DNA of 64,000 nt from Salinibacillus kushneri (lineage in GTDB: Bacteria > Bacillota > Bacilli > Bacillales > Alkalibacillaceae). Shown in pieces: positions 8,828-16,899 of the stretch. The stretch spans positions 204,800 to 268,799 of the forward strand of contig NZ_FOHJ01000005.1 of assembly GCF_900111405.1 (NCBI RefSeq), written 5' to 3'. The notes under the pieces were generated by a model that saw only the letters and a list, made by a program, of their open reading frames with translations, did no database searches and was not told where the DNA came from. The first letter of the stretch is position 1, and every line of letters begins with the position of its first letter. Position numbers and translations under genes: made by a program.

Positions 8828-10192
8828 CTATTTATTGATAAACTTAAAAACGTTTTTCGCGATATCTGTGTTATCTATAAGACCTGAAAAGACTTCACTC
8901 TTTGGTCCATAGGCATATACAGGAACATCAACACCAGTGTGTCCGCCGGTTGTAAATCCTATGCCTGCACGTTTATTAAACACTTCAGAAATGGCACTGT
9001 ATACATTATCAAAATCTTCTGTCTCTGCAGCTTCTTCAACTGATGCGATTTCCTCATCAGTAAATGATAAAGTCGAATATTGATGAAGGACATCTTCAGC
9101 ATTCGCACCATTCATTATTTCTTCTGCCATAAATTCTGGTGTGCGTTCAGCAGCTTTAATCGCTTCAGGATACATATTGTAGTCACCATCGCGTCCGATA
9201 GAAAATCCTCCAGTTGAATGGTCAGCCGTTAGAACCACTTGGGTATGCTTGTCCTTTTTGGCAAATTCAATGACTGTTTCAAACGCTTTGGCTAAGTCAT
9301 CCATTTCACTCATTGAACCGACTGCGTCATTAGCATGTGCCGCCCAGTCAATTTGACTGCCTTCTACCATCAGGAAGAAACCATCCTTCTCCTTATTAAG
9401 CTGTTCTAGCGCTTCACTTGTCATGTCCTCGAGGGATGGAGTAGAATCCTCACGATCGATAGCCTTAGGAAGCCCGACCGGTGCAAACAAACCAAGAAGA
9501 TTTTTACTGTCGTTTGCCTTCAAATCTTCTTTATTGGTTACATAATTATAGCCAGCTTTTTGAAATTCTTCTGTCAAATCCCTTTCATCACGTTTAAAGT
9601 AGTCGGTTCCTCCGCCAAGGAGAACGTCTACTTTAGGTTGACCATTAAGCTTATCATCAAAATAATCATCAGCAATTTCATTATAATTATTTCTGGATTC
9701 ATTGTGTGTACCAAATGCTGCCGGTGTTGCATGGTTAACTTGTGAAGTGGATACAAGTCCAGTAGCCATCCCCTTCTCTTTTGCAGCTTCCAAAACAGTA
9801 CGGACAGACTTTTTGTCGTTATCAACTGCAATCGCTCCGTTGTATGTTTTGATAGCACCAGACATAGCGGTTGCAGCAGCTGCCGAATCTGTTACATTCT
9901 CTTCAGAATCTTCGGGATTTGTTACCGCATTCCCAACAAAATAGTTATCAAATACTGTTGATTCCATTTTTGGTGTGGAAGGATCATCATTCATATACCG
10001 ATACGCTGTCGTAAATGACGGCCCCATACCATCGCCAATAAGGACAATCACATTCTTTACTTTTCCATTGTTGGAATAACGGTTTTTGTCTTTTCCATTT
10101 CCGAAAGCACTGGAGTCCGTACCGTAGGCTGTTAAAATGCCTCCAATTGCCAATACAGCTACAATTAACATAATCCATAGTCTGTTTTTCAT
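8828..10192 (-). CDS. phoA: Alkaline phosphatase
   Basis: Secreted phosphomonoesterase of about 454 aa with an N-terminal signal or anchor segment. Metal and catalytic motifs are visible: IGDGMG (Asp54), VTDSAAAATAM with nucleophile Ser103, VEGSQIDWAAH, TADHSTGG and GGHTGVDVP. The start is the ATG at 10192, six bases after AAGGAGG; longer reading to 10213 would place that ribosome site inside the gene. It liberates phosphate from organic esters outside the cell and is normally under PhoP control, though I could not find a convincing repeat of PhoP half-sites upstream. It stands alone, with no co-oriented close neighbour. Confidence 0.93.
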   Translation of the reverse strand: MKNRLWIMLIVAVLAIGGILTAYGTDSSAFGNGKDKNRYSNNGKVKNVIVLIGDGMGPSFTTAYRYMNDDPSTPKMESTVFDNYFVGNAVTNPEDSEENVTDSAAAATAMSGAIKTYNGAIAVDNDKKSVRTVLEAAKEKGMATGLVSTSQVNHATPAAFGTHNESRNNYNEIADDYFDDKLNGQPKVDVLLGGGTDYFKRDERDLTEEFQKAGYNYVTNKEDLKANDSKNLLGLFAPVGLPKAIDREDSTPSLEDMTSEALEQLNKEKDGFFLMVEGSQIDWAAHANDAVGSMSEMDDLAKAFETVIEFAKKDKHTQVVLTADHSTGGFSIGRDGDYNMYPEAIKAAERTPEFMAEEIMNGANAEDVLHQYSTLSFTDEEIASVEEAAETEDFDNVYSAISEVFNKRAGIGFTTGGHTGVDVPVYAYGPKSEVFSGLIDNTDIAKNVFKFINK

Positions 10193-10425
10193 CATGATCC
10201 TCCTTAGATCCATTTCTTATTGGAACAGTTACGTTCCACCCTTATAGTAGATGAATAGACTATTTTTTAAAATGGTAGATTTGTTGTGAATCTATCAAAA
10301 GATTGTAAAGAATATAAATACAATATAAAAATATATACATAAATTAGGCAATTGGCATGATTTATTTTAATAGAGCTGTAATAGTGATGTGAAAAATGAG
10401 AGAAACTTCATAGGCCTTCATTCTT

Positions 10426-10530
10426 TTATTCATTAGAATGACATACATGATTCCGTATTTCTCCATAGACCTTATTCCATTTTGAATAAATAAGAAGAGA
10501 TGTCATCAGGATTGATAAAAACACACTCAT
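10426..10530 (-). CDS. Possible 34-residue membrane peptide
   Basis: An ATG at 10530 is preceded by AAGGGGAA at suitable distance and opens a frame of 34 codons with a hydrophobic N-terminal half (SVFLSILMTSLLIYS) and a polar tail. It starts 28 bases after the stop of the acetyltransferase gene, in the same direction. I do not recognise it. Evidence is only the ribosome site, the hydrophobic profile and the position; it could be chance. Confidence 0.35.
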   Translation of the reverse strand: MSVFLSILMTSLLIYSKWNKVYGEIRNHVCHSNE

Positions 10531-10557
10531 GATAATTTCCCCTTCTGTATCGATTTC

Positions 10558-10974
10558 TTATTCCCCATACGTCTTTCGATAACCATAAAACGGTCGGTAT
10601 CCTAATTGTTCATAAAACGTTCGAGATGTACTTGAAGCAAGCATTTCAATTCTGGTATTGGGATACAAATCATGAACATATTGAAGTAGTTTTTGTCCAA
10701 GGCCGTAACCCCGATAATCTTTTTGAACGAGTAATTCACAAACAAAAAGGGTCACGAACTGATCCGTAAGCCCTCTAATATATGCCACTAATTTTTCATC
10801 ATCATAGACAACATATGTAACATTCGAATGCTTCCAGGCATTTTTTGTTTCCTGTCCATTTTTAACAAGATTAAGCCATTTTTCTTCCTTATTTAAATTT
10901 TGTATGAAGACTAAATCTCCCTCATTATATGGTTTTACAATTACTGTTTTTCCGTTTCTTAGCTTAAATGCCAT
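10558..10974 (-). CDS. GNAT family N-acetyltransferase
   Basis: A small (138 aa) acetyl-CoA-dependent acetyltransferase. Beta strands and the motif A loop RGYGLGQKLL near residue 92 give the acyl-CoA pyrophosphate site, and FYEQLGYRPF near the C-terminus is the typical closing motif. AAGGGG precedes the ATG. The substrate cannot be told. It lies downstream of the frameshifted peptidase-like gene in the same direction, 48 bases away. Confidence 0.82.
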   Translation of the reverse strand: MAFKLRNGKTVIVKPYNEGDLVFIQNLNKEEKWLNLVKNGQETKNAWKHSNVTYVVYDDEKLVAYIRGLTDQFVTLFVCELLVQKDYRGYGLGQKLLQYVHDLYPNTRIEMLASSTSRTFYEQLGYRPFYGYRKTYGE

Positions 10975-11022
10975 ATAAATCCCCTTCTTTCTGCGTTGAA
11001 ATTTTTCTCCACAATCACATTT

Positions 11023-11768
11023 TTAGAACAAACTGTCCAAGCTAAAGTACTCCGTAAGTGGCTGTTTTCTTCCATCATTATGCCAATTGTGGTATTCCTT
11101 AAAAATTTGCATAATGTCATGACTAGCTCTTTCTTCAACTAACGATTGTACAGCAAGGTAACTGCGCCAATAATCATACATTATACTGGTTAAAGTACCC
11201 TGATAAGAAGCTGCTCCAAATTCATCTAATGAGTGGTCCCCATACTCTTCCTTAAATACTTTTACCAATTCCGATTCAACTTCTGTATCTTATGAAATTC
11301 CCTGTCACTTAGGGTTAATTTCCTTGATAAGTAGTCACACATCCCTTCCTCAAACCAAATGCTATCCTCTCTTTCACCATCAAACTCATCGACAAACAAA
11401 TCTGAGTGATGTGTTAATTCATGTGCTACGATTGTAAACAAATGATTTTCTGAGAGGTTTTCATAGAACGCTTTAATTTTGGGTAGCTGAAGTCCCTTTA
11501 ACGGCTGATTAAAAAAATTCCTCCAATCATATATATCGGGAGTGATATACATAATATTCTTATTTATGTACGCAGGGATGGGAACATTGGAAAACACAGT
11601 TGTCGCTAATTCTTCTGTTGTCCATACGATTGCTTTCGGTAAATCTCTTAAAGCATAATTTCTTTCTAATTCAACTTGATAGTTCTTTAATTTTTCATTA
11701 AATCTTTCAATGATATTTTGATATTTTTCATAGTCTTCTATATTTTCGAATGCAAAGATTTGTTTCAT
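11023..11768 (-). pseudogene. HExxH peptidase-like gene broken by a frameshift
   Basis: Two overlapping reading frames (11262-11768, 168 aa, and 11023-11268, 81 aa) read as one protein of about 248 aa if a single base is restored near 11289. The first part has VAHELTHH, a zinc-peptidase HExxH motif, and downstream WFEEGMCDYLS, the third-ligand region of gluzincin-like (peptidase MA type) proteins. The second part reads on as DTEVESELVKVFKEEYGD without its own ribosome site or ATG; its only start would be a TTG. There is no slippery heptamer, so programmed frameshifting is unlikely. I do not know the family's substrate. Either a recent mutation or a sequencing indel explains it. Confidence 0.65.
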
Positions 11769-11854
11769 AGCAAATAAGACTCCCTCTTCTTTTTCTCTAT
11801 TGATTTAACTTGAGTTTGATGAAGAATGACTGTATCGATCGTGACGAACCTTCC

Positions 11855-12102
11855 TTAACCTGTTGATTTCTTTTTCCGTTTACTCATATAGAATAAGATG
11901 GTAATTATTAATTGAATAAACGGCATCCAAATCACCCAGGGATATGGTGGATATTTACTGAAATACCAGGCATCTGGATAGAGGAAAATGGCACTTAAAA
12001 GCATCATACCCCAGGAGCGTAGAAGAACAACAGAACGGACACGATAAGCAGAGGATAAAATAAGTTTAGTGAACCTAATAAAAGACTCATAATAGCTTCC
12101 AC
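11855..12102 (-). pseudogene. Small membrane-protein gene, probably frameshifted near its start
   Basis: An open frame ending at 11855 encodes MMLLSAIFLYPDAWYFSKYP-type sequence, then a second hydrophobic segment and a KRKKK tail (50 aa from the ATG at 12007). The same frame stays open upstream to about 12118 and gives plausible protein (KLILSSAYRVRSVVLLRSWG) but has no start codon there. A GTG at 12102 with a strong GGGAGGAG site is in another frame, which stops at 12004. One base restored near 12090 would join them into a protein of about 80 aa with two membrane segments. Function unknown. Together with the broken peptidase gene next door it suggests local decay or assembly indels. Confidence 0.45.
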
Positions 12103-12307
12103 GGAGACTCCTCCCTTAATAATGATGAAAATATTTCATCTATTTATATTAAAAGATAGCTATTTTGATCTGTATTTTGCTAACCTCAAGATTTCAGATT
12201 ACATCTATCGTAATTACGTTGAATAAAACCACCAAGAACAAAACTTCAACGCATTTACAAGGAACAGCTAATCTAATGCTAACATAATTTTCAAACTTTT
12301 TAACAAA

Positions 12308-12335
12308 TTGTGGTTGATTTTTTCTCGGTTATACT
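12308..12335 (+). promoter_or_regulatory. Promoter of the exporter/GntR/ABC operon
   Basis: TTGTGG (12308-12313), sixteen bases, then TATACT (12330-12335): a sigma-A type promoter 44 bases before the first gene. Confidence 0.55.
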
Positions 12336-12354
12336 GTATATATAAATATATACA
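12335..12354. promoter_or_regulatory. Probable GntR (YtrA-type) operator
   Basis: A perfect 8-4-8 palindrome: TGTATATA, TAAA, TATATACA. It abuts the -10 box and covers the expected transcription start, as for self-repression by the GntR regulator encoded third in the operon. YtrA-class operators have a similar AT-rich, TGTA..TACA form. Confidence 0.6.
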
Positions 12355-12378
12355 CATAAACAATTTGTAAGGGGAGAT

Positions 12379-12870
12379 ATGATGAAGTTGCTATGGGCAT
12401 ATACTTTGGTGTTTATTCTTTCTGCGACCCCATTTCTTGAGGCCTATGGAATTATTCCTGTTGCAGCTATAGCGGGGTTATCTATAACTGTTGTTATGGT
12501 ACTTGGGTTAGTCGGCAATATTTTGACCGTTCTACTGGTTATTCTGTTCATTAATCAGATCAAAACCTGGCGAAAGAAAAAAAGAGTAGAGAGAAAACAT
12601 AAAGAAAGCAAACGATCCGTAAGAGCGCAAAATCTATGGAAAAAATTCGGATTACCTGGGTTAGCTATATTTGGTCCATTATTCGTCGGAAGTCATTTAA
12701 CAGCTTTGTTTAGCATGTCATTAGGTGGAACGAAAAAGAAGACATTTGCTTGGATGGCTGCAAGTATCACAACATGGAGTATTGCTTTTACCGTGTTGTT
12801 ACAATCTGGAATTGACCTTATGAATATAGAAAACCGAGGTCTAATTAACTATTTTAAGATGAATCAATAA
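12379..12870 (+). CDS. Small multidrug export family membrane protein
   Basis: Membrane protein of 163 aa with about four hydrophobic segments, split by a basic cytosolic loop (KKKRVERKHKESKRSVR). The layout FGLPGLAIFGPLFVGSHLTA after that loop matches the COG2426/PF06695 family of putative small-molecule exporters. AAGGGGAG precedes the ATG pair at 12379. It is the first gene of an operon with the YhcE-like protein, a GntR regulator and an ABC ATPase, under a palindromic operator. Its transport substrate is unknown. Confidence 0.75.
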   Translation: MMKLLWAYTLVFILSATPFLEAYGIIPVAAIAGLSITVVMVLGLVGNILTVLLVILFINQIKTWRKKKRVERKHKESKRSVRAQNLWKKFGLPGLAIFGPLFVGSHLTALFSMSLGGTKKKTFAWMAASITTWSIAFTVLLQSGIDLMNIENRGLINYFKMNQ

Positions 12871-12889
12871 AACAAAAGAGGTGAAAACT

Positions 12890-13639
12890 TTGGTTAAAGA
12901 TGCAGTCTGGTTGGCCGCAAAAGAATATAAACAGCATTTCATTCCGGTTATATTCACGTTTCTCGCTAGTATCGTTCTTGGACTTATCATAGGGAGTTAT
13001 CTTGCAAAGCCTGATCATTTCATTATTAAATTTAACGCTACTCCGTTAACTCCTTTCGTGATTGATTTTATTCTTATTGGTACTGCTCCTGCCTTTAGCA
13101 CTCTATTTATGTCCAAACCTTATTTAAGCTACAATTCGGCAAAGCATAATCCATATGTAAAGCGGATGGCGGTGCTTCGTTCCTTACCGATTAGGCTTTC
13201 TGTCTTAGCTTTAAGTCGAACCATTTTTATGCTTATGACTTTGCTAACGATGTCAATTGCCTATTTAGGAACAATTGCTTTTATCGTCATTACATTTCCA
13301 GATCATTTTTTTCAGCTACTGACAGCAGGTGAGTTTTTCACGTTTATAATCGTCTGGTTTGGTTTCATCCTTACAATTGGTGGTATGAACCCCTATATCG
13401 AATACGGGACAAATGGAAAAACACTGCATTTTATGCCCTTTATTTATATAGGGATATTATTTATGGTTGAAATCATGTTTTATCAGTTTTTCAATCAAGG
13501 AATACTGGAAATCATTTCTGAATTAGTAGAAAAGATCGGGTGGCCGATTGGTGCATTATCTATCATTATAGGAATAATAGGCTGCTATGGGTGGAACAAA
13601 TTACTGGAGTATCGTCTGGCAAATAAAGATTATATGTAG
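12890..13639 (+). CDS. YhcE-like membrane protein, probable ABC partner
   Basis: Integral membrane protein of about 249 aa with six hydrophobic segments. The gene order membrane protein-GntR-ABC ATPase is that of B. subtilis yhcE-yhcF-yhcG, and the general profile fits YhcE, so it likely forms the membrane part of an ABC system. The start is a TTG at 12890, with AGAGGTG six bases before; the GTG at 12881 is part of that ribosome site. It begins 19 bases after the exporter gene and ends 17 bases before the regulator. The transported compound is unknown; YtrA-class systems often respond to cell-envelope stress. Confidence 0.65.
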   Translation: MVKDAVWLAAKEYKQHFIPVIFTFLASIVLGLIIGSYLAKPDHFIIKFNATPLTPFVIDFILIGTAPAFSTLFMSKPYLSYNSAKHNPYVKRMAVLRSLPIRLSVLALSRTIFMLMTLLTMSIAYLGTIAFIVITFPDHFFQLLTAGEFFTFIIVWFGFILTIGGMNPYIEYGTNGKTLHFMPFIYIGILFMVEIMFYQFFNQGILEIISELVEKIGWPIGALSIIIGIIGCYGWNKLLEYRLANKDYM

Positions 13640-13656
13640 AAGGGAGTGGTTTCTCT

Positions 13657-14052
13657 ATGAGAATACCAATCCAAGTCTCCGAAGAAAATCGGGAACCCAT
13701 TTATCATCAAGTCGAAACACAAATTAAAGCACTCATTGTTGGTGGTAAACTTCCACCAGGTACTCCACTTCCTTCCATAAGAGCATTGGCAAGTGATTTG
13801 GGCTGCAGCGTTATTACAACAAGAAGAACTTATCAAAATTTACAAGCTGACGGATTTATTCAGACCATTCAGGGTAAAGGGACTTTTGTTCGTGAAATGG
13901 AAAGTACACGAATGGAAAAGACCAAACAAAAAGTCGTTTATGAAGCTTTTGAGAAAGCTATTCAGCAGGGCAAACAAGTTGGTTTTTCAAAAGAGGATAT
14001 GAAGGCTATCTTTTCAACTATTATAAAGAAAAATTTTACTAATGGGGGATGA
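13657..14052 (+). CDS. GntR family regulator, YtrA subfamily (YhcF-like)
   Basis: DNA-binding protein of 131 aa. The N-terminal winged helix (residues about 10-77: EPIYHQVETQIKALIVGG, LPSIRALASDLGCS, TTRRTYQNLQADGFI) is classic GntR, and the short helical C-terminus without an effector domain marks the YtrA class, which usually represses its own ABC operon. It overlaps or abuts the ATPase gene. The palindrome at 12335-12354 is the natural candidate operator. Confidence 0.88.
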   Translation: MRIPIQVSEENREPIYHQVETQIKALIVGGKLPPGTPLPSIRALASDLGCSVITTRRTYQNLQADGFIQTIQGKGTFVREMESTRMEKTKQKVVYEAFEKAIQQGKQVGFSKEDMKAIFSTIIKKNFTNGG

Positions 14053-14054
14053 CC

Positions 14055-14921
14055 ATGCAAAATTTACTCTTACAAGTAAAAGGATTAAGCAAAAATTTTA
14101 ATACGTTTAAACTTGGACCACTTGATTTATACGTTAAACAGGGAATTGTTACTGGATTAGTCGGAGCTAATGGTTCCGGGAAAACGACATTGTTTAGATT
14201 GTTGATGAAGCTTATGAAAGAAGATGCAGGACACATTCAGTTCTTTGGACGTAATTGGACGGAAAATGAATCCACTTGGAAAGAGAAGGTTGGATATGCT
14301 GGGGAATTACTTGATGCTTACGATTTTTTACCCATTAAGGAACTCAAAAAGCTTATCTCTCCCTGGTATCCAAATTGGAATAATCAGCAATTTGAGTATT
14401 TGAGCAAGCGTTATCAAATTAATTTGGAAGAAAAATACGAAAAATGCTCAAATGGTACGAAAAAAAAGATAGATTTTATTTTCGCTCTCTGTCATGATCC
14501 TTCCCTCCTCCTTTTAGACGAACCAACTGCTGGTGTTGACATTGTGTCACGACGAAAAATGAAAGAGGATTTAATACGGTTTATGGAAGATGATGAAAAA
14601 AGTATCGTTCTGGCCACACATACTATTGATGAAATTAATCAGCTTTGTGACGAGATTATAGTGTTGGATTCAGGTAAAATCATTCATTCTTACAATAAAG
14701 ATGACATTTATGATAACTGGGCAAGAGTCTGGATATCTAATCTAACACAAGATTTGAAGAATCATCCAAACGTGATACATTACGAATTAACTCCTCCACA
14801 AATCGTGACCAACCATATGGATGAGCTTGAATCAGTATTACAGGCAGAACAGATTACTAGTCTTCAAGTCCAAAGACTATCAATGGAAGAAGTTCTGGAG
14901 TATATAATCGAGTACTCATAG
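14055..14921 (+). CDS. ABC transporter ATP-binding protein (YhcG-like)
   Basis: Nucleotide-binding subunit of about 288 aa. Walker A is GANGSGKTT, Walker B is LLLLDEPTAGVD, and the switch histidine is in LATHTID. The signature loop reads CSNGTKKK instead of LSGGQ, a deviation also common in YtrB/YhcG-like ATPases. About 70 C-terminal residues extend beyond the core. I prefer the ATG at 14055, five bases after GGGGGA; the ATG at 14049 overlaps the GntR stop as ATGA. It energises the YhcE-like membrane protein. Confidence 0.88.
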   Translation: MQNLLLQVKGLSKNFNTFKLGPLDLYVKQGIVTGLVGANGSGKTTLFRLLMKLMKEDAGHIQFFGRNWTENESTWKEKVGYAGELLDAYDFLPIKELKKLISPWYPNWNNQQFEYLSKRYQINLEEKYEKCSNGTKKKIDFIFALCHDPSLLLLDEPTAGVDIVSRRKMKEDLIRFMEDDEKSIVLATHTIDEINQLCDEIIVLDSGKIIHSYNKDDIYDNWARVWISNLTQDLKNHPNVIHYELTPPQIVTNHMDELESVLQAEQITSLQVQRLSMEEVLEYIIEYS

Positions 14922-14932
14922 TGAAATAACGA

Positions 14933-14963
14933 AAGGAAACGTAATAATCGGGTTTCCTTTTGA
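14933..14963 (+). terminator. Terminator after the ABC operon
   Basis: Stem AAAGGAAAC (14933-14941) with GTTTCCTTT (14953-14961), followed by a short T run. Confidence 0.7.
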
Positions 14964-15045
14964 TCTGCCTCGCGCAAATATTTTATCTACTCATTCACTT
15001 GCTCTACTCTTTGCTTAGATACACTTTTACGTTTCTTACATACTA

Positions 15046-15078
15046 GAAGCCTGCATCCTTCAAACGAATGCAGGCTTC
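15046..15078. terminator. Hairpin terminator at the end of the MMPL operon
   Basis: Perfect eleven-base stem GAAGCCTGCAT (15046-15056) with ATGCAGGCTTC (15068-15078), placed 12 bases beyond the stop of the heptad-repeat gene. The T run is better on the plus side. Confidence 0.6.
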
Positions 15079-15090
15079 ATTTTATTAATC

Positions 15091-16899
15091 TTATTTAAAC
15101 AAATCCCATAACCGATCCCAGAATCCTTTTTCCTCTTCTTCGGGTTGTTCATTTTCCTCTACTTCATCATCTTTCTTAATACTTTCTGTTTTGATGACAA
15201 ACTGTACAGAACTTACCTTTTCATTCTTTGATGAAACAAATGAAACAGGATTAAAATCAGATTTGTCGTATTCATTCATCATGTTATCTATTTCATTTTG
15301 CATTTCGTCAGGTAAATCACTTGTTGATTCAGCTAATTCATTTGTACCTTCATGAAGTTCACTTACACCATTTTCCAACTCACTTGTTCCATCCGTTAAA
15401 TCTGTGATGCCTCCATGCAGCTTATCATAAGATGATGATAATTCGGATACACCATCTGTATAATCCACTAAACCTGAATGGAACTCTTTATATTTAGTAG
15501 AAAGTTCACTTAAACCTTGCTGCAATTGTTTCATGGATTTGTTCAAATTCGAGTTTTCTAGACTTTTGACCATAGTTTCTAAATTTGTTCTCATTTCAGT
15601 AAGTGATTCTTTCACACCATTTAATGTAGGTTCAACTGCATGAAATGCTTTTATATTATCAGCATAAGTTTTTTTCATTTCCTGGGTTTTCTCATAGCTT
15701 TGGACCAATTTCTTTTTAACTTCAGGATTTATTTCGCTCTGTTTTAATTCTTGTATATCGTTTGGAGATATATTAGGAATTTTATTTATTGATTGGTCTA
15801 AAGCACTAAAGGCCTCTGAATAGTTATTCTTTAAATCAGATAAACCATCTTCCGTTTCTTTTAAACCATTCGCAATTTCCTTAAGACCATTTTGTAAGTC
15901 CGCTAGATTACCTGAATTATTATCATCAGAACCATCTTGCAATGACTGACTCATGTCTTCCAGAGCTGTATCAATCCCTTTGGATCCCTCAATCAAATCT
16001 GAGGAGCCATTATCAAGTTCATGGATACCCTTTTTATATTCGCCAGAACCTTCCTGTAAGTCTTTAGCACCATTATTCAGTTCAGCAATTCCATCATTAA
16101 GCTCTCCAACGCCATCATTAATTTCTGCTGTGGCATCTGAAAGTGACTTCATATCCTCTGTCATTTCATCAGAATCTGGTTCATCAACAGACATGGAAGA
16201 CGGCATCCCTGTAATTTCTATACTTTCCATTTCTAAATCTTTAACATCCGCTTTGACCACAAAGCTCTCTTCTTTTTCAGGCATAACCGTAAAGGTCACT
16301 TGTTTATTCTTTCCGGAGCTTGCAACCATACCCTTTTCCGTTTTGATATTTTGATAGATTTCTGAATCAAAAGGAAGCGAAATTTGCAGCATATAGTTCT
16401 CAAAAAAGCTTGAATCAGCGTCTTCATTTTCTTTCGTTTCAATATGAATCTCTAGCTTCCCATCTTTACCCAATAACTCTTCTGGTGATAAAGATTGACC
16501 GTTTAATTTGTAGGAAACCTTTATATCCCATGGTAAAGCTTGACCTTTTAAATTTCCCTGGTAATAAAATTGGTCTTCTGATGCATTAAACTTTACTTGG
16601 TTATCGTTCAACTTCATAACTTTTAAATTGGTTAGATTTTCAACATTTGTATATGGACCATAGTCAACCATTTTCCCAGGTTGATCTACTTTGAAATTGT
16701 TAACCACATACATCTCTTTCTGTTCACCATTTGCATTTAAGTTGGCATAAACGACTTCGCTTTTCTCAGCATAGGACCCTTCTTTTGGTGACCCGTTTTC
16801 TTCTGAGGAAGAATCGTTTGTTGTTGCTGATGCAAAGGTAGTCGGTATGACAAGAACACCTGCCATCATTAACGCGGATAAGCGTTTCAATTTCATCAT
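15091..16899 (-). CDS. Secreted heptad-repeat (xxxLxxG) protein, MMPL partner
   Basis: Protein of 602 aa with a signal peptide (residues 1-26, cut near ASATT). The middle carries two blocks of xxxLxxG heptads (ELNDGIAELNNGAKDLQEG near 265-285, and another near 480-525), predicted to be long amphipathic helices. Similar repeats occur in YhgE/Pip-type proteins. The end is acidic, followed by GFWDRLWDLFK. Its start overlaps the stop of the MMPL gene (TAATG), so the two are translationally coupled, and by context it is an extracellular accessory part of that transporter. Its role is unknown; adaptor or export-substrate scaffold are both possible. Confidence 0.7.
   Translation of the reverse strand: MMKLKRLSALMMAGVLVIPTTFASATTNDSSSEENGSPKEGSYAEKSEVVYANLNANGEQKEMYVVNNFKVDQPGKMVDYGPYTNVENLTNLKVMKLNDNQVKFNASEDQFYYQGNLKGQALPWDIKVSYKLNGQSLSPEELLGKDGKLEIHIETKENEDADSSFFENYMLQISLPFDSEIYQNIKTEKGMVASSGKNKQVTFTVMPEKEESFVVKADVKDLEMESIEITGMPSSMSVDEPDSDEMTEDMKSLSDATAEINDGVGELNDGIAELNNGAKDLQEGSGEYKKGIHELDNGSSDLIEGSKGIDTALEDMSQSLQDGSDDNNSGNLADLQNGLKEIANGLKETEDGLSDLKNNYSEAFSALDQSINKIPNISPNDIQELKQSEINPEVKKKLVQSYEKTQEMKKTYADNIKAFHAVEPTLNGVKESLTEMRTNLETMVKSLENSNLNKSMKQLQQGLSELSTKYKEFHSGLVDYTDGVSELSSSYDKLHGGITDLTDGTSELENGVSELHEGTNELAESTSDLPDEMQNEIDNMMNEYDKSDFNPVSFVSSKNEKVSSVQFVIKTESIKKDDEVEENEQPEEEEKGFWDRLWDLFK

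Noticed and set aside
10285..10309. TGTGAA and TGTAAA upstream of alkaline phosphatase as PhoP half-sites
   Set aside because: Spacing (19 bases) does not fit the 11-base period of Bacillus PhoP boxes, and only two hexamers are present.
15953..16354. 133-codon frame opposite the heptad-repeat gene
   Set aside because: Ser/Pro/Leu-rich shadow of the repeat codons on the other strand.
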